A DNA stretch of 14,209 bases from JBGTKH01 sp041744735 (lineage in GTDB: Bacteria; Planctomycetota; Planctomycetia; Pirellulales; Pirellulaceae), in assembly GCA_041744735.1 (NCBI GenBank), contig JBGTKH010000262.1, positions 1 through 14,209 on the forward strand. Reading direction: 5' to 3'. Below the pieces are notes generated by a model, which was given only the letters and a program-made list of their open reading frames with translations, was not told the DNA's origin and ran no database searches. The translations under genes were made by a program, and so were the position numbers. Shown here piece after piece: positions 7,439 through 14,209 of the stretch (position 1 is its first letter; every line of letters starts with the position of its first letter).

Positions 7439-7499
7439 GCCGAAGTCGCCAGACTTTGGGCAACAAGAGTTGTAGGATCCAAAGTCTGGCGACTTCGGC
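7439..7499. repeat. Perfect 21-bp inverted repeat between the DUF5989-like and SGNH genes
   Basis: 7439-7459 (GCCGAAGTCGCCAGACTTTGG) is perfectly complementary to 7479-7499 with a 19-nt loop. It begins 10 nt after the DUF5989-like stop and ends 18 nt before the SGNH start. It has no T-run after the stem, so it is not a classic terminator, but it could attenuate transcription or protect the mRNA end. Confidence 0.9.
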
Positions 7500-7517
7500 G
7501 ACAACGAGCCCGCCGAC

Positions 7518-9005
7518 ATGAAAAAGGACTCCCGATGCCGTGCACGTCGTTCGCTACTGCGGGGCGTGCTGTTTCGCGTCATGGCGGTGATGCTGGGCCT
7601 GTCGCCATTCGTCTTGGCTGAAGGTGTGTTCGCCATCTTGGACTGGGGGCGGCCGACGGTTCACGACGATCCGTTCGTGGGCTTCAGTTCCATGCGGCCG
7701 CTATTCGTGCTCAACGAAGCCGGCGACCGCTACGAGATCCCGCTCTCCCGCCAAGGCTACTTTCGTCCCGAATCGTTCGCCGCGCAGAAGGCGACAAGCG
7801 AATTCCGCATCTTCTGTCTCGGCGGCTCGACGGTTCAGGGCAACCCGTTCGGAATCGAGACTTCGTTCACCACGTGGCTGGAAATCAATCTGCAAACCGC
7901 CGCCACGGATCGCACGTGGGACGTGGTCAATTGCGGCGGCATCTCGTACGCCAGCTACCGGTTGGTACCAATTCTGGAAGAGACCCTGCGATACCAGCCC
8001 GACCTGATCATCGTCTACACCGGCCACAACGAGTTTCTGGAAGACCGCACGTACAGCCACATCAAGCACCGGCCTACGTGGCTGGCCCGGCCGCTGGAGT
8101 GGGCCGCACGGCTGCGCACGTACACGCTGCTGCGCGAAGGATGTCTGCGGTTGGCCGGCCAGTCGTCGGCCGAGCCGCGGCGCGGGCGGCCGATCATGCC
8201 GGAAGAGGTGGAAGCGCTGCTGGATTATCGGGGCGGACTCGAACATTACCAACGTGATGAGAAGTGGCGGCAGGACGTGATCGACCACTACGACTACAAC
8301 CTGCGGCGCATGGTGCAGTTGACACGCGACGCGGGCGTGCCGCTGCTGCTAGTCAATCCGGTTAGCAATCTGCGCGACTGCCCGCCGTTCAAATCACAGC
8401 ATCGCGAAGGATTGACGGAGGCCGAGCGGGAGCAATGGCAGTCGCTGTGGAACGCGGCCCGCGAGTCGTACGAAAGTGACATGCCAGTTGCGATCGAACT
8501 GCTGCAACAAGCCGTGGCCATTGACGGCCAACATGCGGGGCTGCATTACGAACTGGCCAAGTGCCTGGATCAAGCGAACCGGCCGACCGAAGCAAAGGCC
8601 GAGTACATTCAGGCCAGCGAGTTGGACATCTGTCCGCTGCGGATGCTGGAGCCGATGCACGTGCGGCTGACGGCAATCGCCCGCGAGACAAACACACCGC
8701 TAATCGACGCCCGCGCATTGATTGAATCACACAGCCGCGACGGCATCCCCGGCGGCTTTTTACTGGTCGACCACATCCACCCATCGATCACCGGCCACCA
8801 ACTGCTGGCCGACGCGCTGGCCGATCAACTGATTGCTCAAGGTGTGCTGGTGCCTGTTAGCGGCTGGCGTGAGCAGCGCGACGAGCGGTTTCGCGACCAC
8901 TTGGCGTCGCTGGACAGCTTCTACTTTCTCGAAGGCGAGCGGCATTTGGCCAGCCTCCGCAATTGGGCCGCGGGCCGCGCCACACGTCTGCGCGGAGAGG
9001 ATTAG
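7518..9005 (+). CDS. SGNH/GDSL hydrolase with TPR insertion (SxtL-like)
   Basis: 495 aa. A basic N-terminus (RCRARR) and a hydrophobic stretch at about 18-40 suggest a signal anchor, placing the catalytic part outside the cytoplasmic membrane. SGNH blocks are visible: nucleophile S104 in LGGST, the glycine of NCGGISY near 140, the asparagine of GHNE at 169-172, and D418/H421 in DHIHPS. Between the third and fifth blocks lies a helical insertion at about 310-370 resembling one or two TPR units (AIELLQQAVAIDGQHAGLHY and onward). It is thus an intact esterase-type hydrolase that may act on acyl or carbamoyl esters. Its place after carbamoyltransferase, SxtJ-like and DUF5989-like genes matches sxtL. 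The ATG at 7518 lies inside a dispersed repeat and has no Shine-Dalgarno; a start at 7581 (M22) is possible but would cut away the basic residues before the anchor. Confidence 0.9.
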   Translation: MKKDSRCRARRSLLRGVLFRVMAVMLGLSPFVLAEGVFAILDWGRPTVHDDPFVGFSSMRPLFVLNEAGDRYEIPLSRQGYFRPESFAAQKATSEFRIFCLGGSTVQGNPFGIETSFTTWLEINLQTAATDRTWDVVNCGGISYASYRLVPILEETLRYQPDLIIVYTGHNEFLEDRTYSHIKHRPTWLARPLEWAARLRTYTLLREGCLRLAGQSSAEPRRGRPIMPEEVEALLDYRGGLEHYQRDEKWRQDVIDHYDYNLRRMVQLTRDAGVPLLLVNPVSNLRDCPPFKSQHREGLTEAEREQWQSLWNAARESYESDMPVAIELLQQAVAIDGQHAGLHYELAKCLDQANRPTEAKAEYIQASELDICPLRMLEPMHVRLTAIARETNTPLIDARALIESHSRDGIPGGFLLVDHIHPSITGHQLLADALADQLIAQGVLVPVSGWREQRDERFRDHLASLDSFYFLEGERHLASLRNWAAGRATRLRGED

Positions 9006-9030
9006 AGCCGATTTCAATTCCTAATAATTC

Positions 9031-9113
9031 GTAGCTGCGTTCGCCAGAACGCGGAGTTTTCTGGCGTTCATCCGCACTCTGGCGTTCATCCGCACTCTGG
9101 CGAGTGCAGCTAC
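9031..9113. repeat. Palindromic element with internal 18-bp tandem repeat between convergent genes
   Basis: The ends GTAGCTGC at 9031-9038 and GCAGCTAC at 9106-9113 are complementary. Inside are small hairpins GCGTT-cgccag-AACGC at 9038-9053 and GCACT-ctggcg-AGTGC at 9092-9107. The unit CTGGCGTTCATCCGCACT is repeated in tandem at 9061-9078 and 9079-9096. It lies between the stops of the SGNH hydrolase and the DsbD-like gene, which converge, so it could end both transcripts. Confidence 0.85.
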
Positions 9114-9139
9114 GGTTTTGAGATGCGCCCTAAACAATC

Positions 9140-11683
9140 TCACGGCGTGCGCATGGCTGTCGCGGCTTTCTTTCCCGCGGACTCACCCGCGATCGGCGAC
9201 GACGGTCCGGCCCGCTTCAGCGCGTCGATTACCTTTTGCTGTGTGATGATTCCGTCCATGACGATTGGCTCGTTAGGCCGGCCCGAGGGGAAGATGGCAT
9301 AGAATGGGATCGCGCCGCTGGTGTTGCCGAGCTTGTACAGCAGCTCGTCGATTTCCTTTTCCGACTTCGACTTGTCAGCTTTGATTGTGACGATGCCATT
9401 CTCTTCGACAAACTTTTTCGTATCGGCTGTGTTCAAGGCGAACGCCTCGTTAAGTTTGCAAGTCAGTCACGTAGGCGCCGTGAAATCGATGAACACCGTT
9501 TTATTCTCGGCCACCGCCCTTTCGAGCAGGCCGAGCGAGTAGGGCTGCCAAGGTAGCTCGTTGCCTTCGCTCTTAACAACCGGTTGCACGCCGCCACCTG
9601 TTGCCTCACTTCGCAGCGACAATTCGTACTCAACCGTTTCGCGAAAACGACCTTCCATGACACTCAGCAGCCAGCCGAATGAAATCAGCCCGACTAGCGT
9701 CGCGAACACCGCACCTTCACCCCAAGCTCGTAATTGTTTCGGAAGCTCTTCATAAAGGGGCACTCGACCAATCCACCACAACATGGCCCAAAGACCCATC
9801 AGGAATGCGACCAGCGGAACCACGTAGTGCGAGGGTACAAACGTCAACAGCAAGACGACAGTCCCGAGCAACACGAAACCCATGATGTGCTTGAATGTAT
9901 CCATCCAAGCCCCCGGCTTCGGCAGGAATGCAACCAGATTCGGGAAAGCGCCGATCAATAGGTAAGGAAATCCCATTCCCAAACCTACGAACGCAAACGT
10001 GGTGTACGTGACCAGCGGCGGTTGGCTGGTCGCCCACGTGACCGCAGGAATCAGCAGGGGACCGCCACAGGGTGTCGCCAGCACGGTTGTCAACACGCCT
10101 TTGAAAAATGCGCCGGTGGCACCTTCGCCCTGTGCCAGGTCACTGATCTTGCCGCTGGTCGCGAAGCCCGGCAACGGAATCTCCCACACGCCGAGGAAAC
10201 TCAATGCAAAGGCGAACACCACCGACGTGAGCACGATATTGAACGTGGCGTTGTTAAACTGCGCTCCCCACTTCAGTCCGAACCCGACTGCGAGTGTGGC
10301 CAGGACAATGAAAACGGACATCAGCCCCAACGTGTACCAGAAGTTCAGCATGAACACACGGCCGCGGCTTGCGCCTGACTGTTGTACAAACGCCATGATC
10401 TTCAGTCCGATCACAGGCAGCACGCAGGGCATGAAATTCAAGATGAAACCCGCCGCAAACGCCATCATGAGCACGATAATAAACGACGAATCGGCCGCAC
10501 CGCCGCCGGTTGACGACAATTGACTTAAGTCCAAGCGGGGGCTCGCGTCAAATTGTGACGCCGCGATTTGTGCGGCGGTTTCGTAGCTGCTTGGCGTGAA
10601 CGCTAGTGGGACTTGGCCCGCTTCACGTTCTTTCGCCACCGTGATCGTGGATTGAAACTGCGCGCCGGTAGGGAGATCGCACTTAGTGCTGGTACAAGTC
10701 TGGTAGCCGATTTCACCCGCGACGCGATACTGGCCAGGCTTCATGTCCGGCGGCACGCGAAGCTCGATCGTCCATCGTACCGGCTGCTCATAATAGTAGA
10801 TGTAGGGCTCTTCCGGTAAACCACTTTCCTCTTTAGTAGGCGGTTCCGACGGCGTAACCGTGCCCACCACCAACGACCCCGAGTCGGACAGCACGATCAA
10901 TGTTGGCTTGGCACTTTTTTCTGGGTCTCGCTGAGCGTATGCGTAAATGTGCCAATTTGGGTCCGGTTCAGCCGTCAGGATCAGCCGCACCGTATCGCCC
11001 GGCGCGGCAGTTTGCGGTTCTACCTGGCCGCGAATGGTCGCGTGAGATTTTTCCGCGCGATACTCGCCCGTGGGTGTCGCCGCTTCGTAGTAGCCAGCGA
11101 ATTGTACAGGGAGAGCAGGCTTTTTGACGTCGATGCAACCCACCTCGTCGTTACACACCTGGCCCTTGAAATCGACTTGAATGCTCGTTTGCGCTGGATC
11201 GAAGTCGGCTGCCAAACGTACCGGCGCCGTCCAAGTCACCTTGTCATAGTGTTCCTCGGAGGGTACTGGAAATAAGCCGGTGTCGTGAATGAGGGGTTTC
11301 TGATCGGGCTGGAAAGGACCCGTCAGTTCAACTTGGCCAGCTAGCGCGTCTTTGAGTTTGATCTCAGTCCGTATTGGGCCACCGTCAGGTTGCGTGACTG
11401 AATACACGTGCCAGTTCGGAGCCAGCACGCCATGCACGGACAGTTTTCCGTTGCGGTCTCCCTTTTCAACCGTAAATTCAGCGGACAGGGTGATTTCGTT
11501 GCCCCCGCCTCCGCCAATACCACCAAGGCCACTCAGCCCGCCGAGGTCGTTGAATACGTTGAACGGGACATCTTCCCCCGCCTTTGCCTTTCCTGCTGGA
11601 TCTTGAGCCCATAACGTGACACTTGCGGCAACCAGCCAGACACCGATCAACGCAGCGGCGGCGTAAATGAAAATGCGCTTCAT
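9140..11683 (-). CDS. DsbD-like thiol:disulfide interchange selenoprotein with UxxC thioredoxin domain (in-frame TGA at 9467-9469)
   Basis: 847 aa if the TGA is read as selenocysteine. It should pass electrons from the cytoplasm across the membrane to envelope thiol proteins. From the ATG at 11681-11683: signal peptide 1-26, Gly-rich linker about 48-61, two DsbD N-terminal-type domains with C177/C183 and C330/C335, a membrane domain of about 400-675 with the redox cysteines C420 (NFMPC) and C539 (ATPCGGP), and a thioredoxin domain from about 717. There DFTAPT is followed by TGA, then LTCKLNEAFAL, so residue 739 takes the place of the first cysteine in CxxC and C742 is the second. Cis-Pro793 is present. 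The frame does not shift. The segments before and after the TGA are both good DsbD sequence, so a split into two genes is not sensible. The final stop is also TGA. The ATG at 11743 is rejected because it would bury the signal peptide. Confidence 0.85.
9434..9449 (-). promoter_or_regulatory. Candidate bacterial SECIS hairpin downstream of the Sec TGA
   Basis: On the minus strand CGAGGC (9449-9444) pairs with GCCTTG (9439-9434) through six pairs including one G-U, closing the loop GTTC. The loop begins 24 nt after the TGA. Known bacterial SECIS elements have their apical loop about 16-37 nt after the UGA and a G in the first two loop positions; both hold here. The stem is short and within coding sequence, as expected, and the lower helix is weak. 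The assignment therefore rests on position and the loop G. Confidence 0.55.
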
Positions 11684-11729
11684 CGGCGACAAACACCTTT
11701 GCGGTAACTTGTTTTCCAACAACATGTTA

Positions 11730-11759
11730 ATTCTAGTGGCCAAACTCGCCGCCCGTCAA
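11730..11759 (-). promoter_or_regulatory. Sigma-70-type promoter of the DsbD-like selenoprotein gene
   Basis: Minus strand TTGACG (11759-11754), 18-nt spacer, TAGAAT (11735-11730). Transcription would begin near 11723, giving a leader of about 40 nt before the ATG at 11683. AAGGTG at about 11699-11694 may serve as the ribosome site. Both boxes match the consensus at five of six bases. Confidence 0.65.
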
Positions 11760-11950
11760 CGGCAGCGGCCGAGCGACCCCTGTATTACGCTCCGATGACC
11801 GGAATGTGCGAAGCGTTTCACAAATAGTATCGTAGTATCGGTGCGAGAGACTCGAGCGTCGGTGAATTGGACAACGCTACTGGCCGCTTGGCCACGGCCA
11901 TCTCGGCACAGATTCGCGAGAAGTGTCTTAGTCGGGCGGGATATTCAAAG

Positions 11951-12025
<75 letters not shown>

Positions 12026-12030
12026 AACAG

Positions 12031-12104
12031 TGGGCGCACGAAGATTCGAACTTCGGACCTCGTCGTTATCAGCGACGCGCTCTAACCAACTGAGCTATGC
12101 GCCC
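12031..12104 (-). tRNA. tRNA-Ile (GAT)
   Basis: 74 nt, full cloverleaf: acceptor GGGCGCA/TGCGCCC, D stem GCTC/GAGC, anticodon stem CGTCG/CGACG around CTGATAA with anticodon GAT, T arm TTCGAAT. The discriminator is A and CCA is not encoded. Ile-GAT and Ala-TGC form the pair commonly found in the 16S-23S spacer, but no rRNA end is seen within the flanking bases here. Confidence 0.97.
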
Positions 12105-12177
12105 GTGCTTAATACTTGCTTCTGGCAAGACTTCGTATTTTAGGTCCCGCAGCAAAGCTGTCAAACCGGGGCGCGAG

Positions 12178-12227
12178 TCGTTTAACCGCAACCCACCATT
12201 GGGTCGCGGCTAAACGCGGTTAAACGA
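12178..12227. repeat. Palindromic repeat with two competing right arms
   Basis: TCGTTTAACCGC at 12178-12189 is perfectly complementary to GCGGTTAAACGA at 12216-12227. The same left arm extended, 12180-12195, can instead pair with GGGTCGCGGCTAAAC ending at 12215. It lies between the terminator of the DUF1559 gene and the tRNA pair, about 75 nt upstream of tRNA-Ile on the minus strand. Confidence 0.85.
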
Positions 12228-12265
12228 GTGCTGGCACGCGGTGCAACAAGTTTGCCACTGCAAAG

Positions 12266-12307
12266 AAAAAAGCGGACCCCCGGCTTACGTTGAAACCGGA
12301 GGTCCGC
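12266..12307 (-). terminator. Rho-independent terminator of the DUF1559 gene
   Basis: On the minus strand a 12-bp GC-rich stem (12307-12296 with 12283-12272, one mismatch, 12-nt loop) is followed directly by six T at 12271-12266. It lies 30 nt past the TAA stop of the DUF1559 gene. Confidence 0.92.
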
Positions 12308-12337
12308 CTTGAAAAGCGAGCGATGCGTCTCGCGAGA

Positions 12338-13360
12338 TTACGGCAATTCCACGGTGAAACCGTCACCCGCGTGGCCCAGTCGGCGCATGATGTTTCGCGA
12401 CGTGGTGATGCTGACACCTCGCACGCTGCCATCGGCCAGCAGGAAGTGGCAAATTCCGGGATGCCAACTGCCGAATCCAACGTCACGAGCCGGGTCCGCG
12501 TTGTTGCCCTTATCCTGCGGTCCCTTACCCATGCGGTGGCGGATGTTGGCCGCGACGTTATATTCGCGCCAACTGCCGGTGCTATACAGATAACTGCCGT
12601 CGTTGCGAGTCTGGTTGCAACACTGTCCCAGTTCGTTGATGCGAATGTGCTTCTCGCCGACGATGAAGCAGTTGCTCGTGCCGTCGGTGATCCGTGAGAA
12701 CGTGTCCCGCGGCCTCCAACTTTCCGCACGCTGCGGGTAGCCTACGCGGCAGTTGTTCACTGACAGACGAATTGCGCCACGCTGACGATTCACGTGAGTA
12801 TTATTGCAGGGCTCGTAGTGTCCCCACCAGTTATCTTCGCTGGCGCTAGAAGTAACCTCGCGATACAAGAAGACCACCGCATAGTCGCCCAACGGTCCTC
12901 GTTGCTTACCACCGTTCTTCATCTGGACGCCACTACGCCGTGTCGGGCAGGTCATATAGTTGATCGACGACAAGGCGTTGCGTTCGGTCGTATTCAAGCG
13001 GTCCCAGTTCCAATCCATGTTATTGCCGAAACGGGTCTTCGTTCCCCCGGCGTTTCCACCGTTGAGCATATCGTAGGTGTTCTGCTGCTCGGCGTACGGC
13101 ATAATCATTTGAAAAAATGCCGGCCGGTGGTTACCGGTGTGCAGCGGCGGCAAGCCGCGCTGCGTGTCGTGAAAATTGTGCACCGACAAGCCGATTTGCT
13201 TCATATTGTTGACGCACTCGGTGCGGCGCGCCGCTTCCCGCGCCGCTTGGACAGCCGGCAAGAGCAGCGCGACCAAGATTCCGATGATCGCAATGACCAC
13301 CAACAATTCGACGAGCGTAAACCCACTTCGCCGTGACAAGAATAGAGTGTCTCTGTGCAT
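12338..13360 (-). CDS. DUF1559 protein with type IV pilin-like N-terminus (H-X9-DG type)
   Basis: 340 aa. Such proteins form one of the largest paralogous families in planctomycetes. They have a prepilin leader and are expected to be processed by a prepilin peptidase and exposed at the cell envelope, perhaps as pseudopilins. Seen here: basic leader to G13, then FTLVELLVVIAIIGILVALL with the conserved Glu at mature position 5 (E18), then PAVQAAREAARRTECVNNMK at about 40-59, the usual start of DUF1559. The C-terminal signature is exact: H, nine residues (PGICHFLLA), then DG. The start ATG at 13358-13360 has GGGAGG five bases upstream. A good promoter and a strong terminator bracket it, so it is a single-gene transcript. 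Its precise role is unknown. Confidence 0.95.
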   Translation of the reverse strand: MHRDTLFLSRRSGFTLVELLVVIAIIGILVALLLPAVQAAREAARRTECVNNMKQIGLSVHNFHDTQRGLPPLHTGNHRPAFFQMIMPYAEQQNTYDMLNGGNAGGTKTRFGNNMDWNWDRLNTTERNALSSINYMTCPTRRSGVQMKNGGKQRGPLGDYAVVFLYREVTSSASEDNWWGHYEPCNNTHVNRQRGAIRLSVNNCRVGYPQRAESWRPRDTFSRITDGTSNCFIVGEKHIRINELGQCCNQTRNDGSYLYSTGSWREYNVAANIRHRMGKGPQDKGNNADPARDVGFGSWHPGICHFLLADGSVRGVSITTSRNIMRRLGHAGDGFTVELP

Positions 13361-13508
13361 ACAGGCCTCCCATCGAAGAAGAAATGAAATAGGACTATCG
13401 AGGCGGAGCTACGGACACGGGATCATTGTGAAGTCCGTCGAGTCGCACTAGGCAAGACCCGGTAAAGATTGAAAAAAACCTGTGACAGCTTTTTCATCCG
13501 CCGTCCCC

Positions 13509-13536
13509 AATATAACGGGTGCGAGATGGATGTCAA
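13509..13536 (-). promoter_or_regulatory. Sigma-70-type promoter of the DUF1559 gene
   Basis: Minus strand TTGACA (13536-13531), 16-nt spacer, TATATT (13514-13509). The first box is perfect and the second matches at five of six bases. Transcription would begin near 13502, leaving a leader of about 140 nt before the ATG, in which I see no riboswitch fold. Confidence 0.75.
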
Positions 13537-13596
13537 GATAATTCTTTGGATTTTTTTAGAATTACGTTCTTGCGGAAGTCATTTGCTGCACGATGG

Positions 13597-14209
13597 TTAT
13601 GTTAAGTTATGGTTCGTCTTGTATTGTCCCGGCGAGCCGTGATGGTCCCAAGGGACGCAGTTGACTGTCACGAACGTCACGCCACGCTCGACCAGCCGCC
13701 GCGCCAACAGCGCGCTCGGACCGAACGTGTGCCGGCCATAGCGATCACGCAGTTTGTCGGGTTCGGCGGAGATGTCGAAAGCGTCGCGTACGCGGGTGCT
13801 GGTGAGAAGATTGAAGGCAGCCTGTTGATGATCGTCGATGTCCGTCATCGTCAGCTCGACGCCGGACCGAATGCGATCAAGGTCGCCGAGCAGATTGCGG
13901 CGGCTCTCCAGCCGCTGCAAAGTCAGCTCGCCGGGCAGCGTCAAGTTCTGTACGCCGAAACCCGACTCGTTCGGATCGGAATTCACGATGAATGGATTCA
14001 ACCCGCCGCCCAAATACGCCGCGTAGTGAAACAAATTGTCGGTCCCGCCGCGCAGATGCGGCACCGCGACGTAGGGCGGCATGCCCGGCTGATTCGCGCC
14101 GCGCAGTTTGGCGACCGCCGACCCCATCGACGGCCGGCGCTGCTGGCGATTGTCCGGCCCGTTGAAGTTCGGCCCTTCGAAGCCGGTCAGCATTCAATGG
14201 TTGCCCTTC
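13597..14209 (-). pseudogene. DUF1501 gene remnant (interrupted and 3'-truncated; continues past the window edge)
   Basis: DUF1501 proteins are sulfatase-fold proteins of about 430-480 aa, abundant in planctomycetes and often paired with DUF1549/DUF1553 genes. The readable part is the middle of the domain: MLTGFEGPNFNGPDNRQQ, then GMPPYVAVPHLRGGTDN, and VTVNCVPWDHHG near the end. The frame upstream of MLTG reads K-G-N-H-TGA, where family members as I recall have a residue such as Trp, so a TGG to TGA change is likely. Downstream the protein stops at GQYKTNHNLT, where the family normally continues for about 200 residues, including a GEFGRTP-like segment. Two lesions make a decayed gene likely. 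An independent short gene starting at 14193 is unlikely because it would begin mid-domain. Confidence 0.75.

Noticed and set aside
4794..9005. Saxitoxin biosynthesis
   Set aside because: Only the carbamoyltransferase, J, K and L-like genes are present. No polyketide-type starter, amidinotransferase or oxygenase genes lie in the window.
9140..9436. Independent small gene downstream of the DsbD-like frame
   Set aside because: It would need a TTG start in the middle of a thioredoxin domain, has no ribosome site, and is in the same frame as the upstream part, from which only one TGA separates it.
9467..9469. TGA read as tryptophan (alternative genetic code)
   Set aside because: TGA is the normal end of the CobW-like, TPR and carbamoyltransferase genes, and this position aligns with cysteine, not tryptophan.
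14194..14196. Second selenocysteine codon, in the DUF1501 gene
   Set aside because: The position is not a redox or catalytic cysteine, and the gene is also truncated at its other end, so a nonsense change is more likely.

Overview
The window looks like chromosomal DNA of a planctomycete, probably of the Pirellulales type. The reasons are a prepilin-like DUF1559 gene ending in an H-X9-DG motif, a DUF1501 gene remnant, an Uma2-family nuclease, a TPR-containing SGNH hydrolase, GC-rich coding sequence, and intergenic gaps filled with long palindromic dispersed repeats. No species can be named from the sequence alone.

Layout. Positions 1-596 hold a 294-bp sequence in two tandem copies, each a nested palindrome, with no credible gene. 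On the minus strand follow a CobW/P47K-type metallochaperone GTPase (597-1706), a D-2-hydroxyacid (glycerate/hydroxypyruvate) dehydrogenase (1823-2809), an Uma2-type PD-(D/E)XK protein (2910-3554) and a TPR protein (about 3773-4687). Palindromic repeats separate most of them. Divergent from these, on the plus strand, is a four-gene cassette at 4794-9005: NodU/CmcH-type O-carbamoyltransferase, SxtJ-like membrane protein, 71-aa DUF5989-like membrane protein, and SGNH hydrolase with a TPR insertion. The gene order copies sxtI-J-K-L of the saxitoxin clusters, but no toxin-core gene is present, so this is probably a general O-carbamoylation module for an unknown envelope or secreted substrate.

Convergent to the cassette, on the minus strand, is a large DsbD-like thiol:disulfide interchange protein (9140-11683). 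An automatic gene caller would split it at an in-frame TGA. That TGA sits exactly where the first cysteine of the thioredoxin CxxC is expected, reading U-L-T-C. The frame stays open for 108 further codons of intact thioredoxin fold, and a small hairpin with a G at the start of its loop begins 17 nt after the TGA. I read this as an undivided selenoprotein with a UxxC redox centre, and it is the strongest discovery in the window.

Further right, all on the minus strand, are a tRNA-Ile(GAT)/tRNA-Ala(TGC) pair without rRNA genes next to it, a DUF1559 pseudopilin-like gene with a clear promoter and terminator, and at the window edge a DUF1501 remnant that carries an in-frame stop and lacks its C-terminal half.

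Several palindromic repeats lie against start codons or inside the cassette, so they may affect expression of these genes. The ATG of the SGNH hydrolase lies inside such a repeat.
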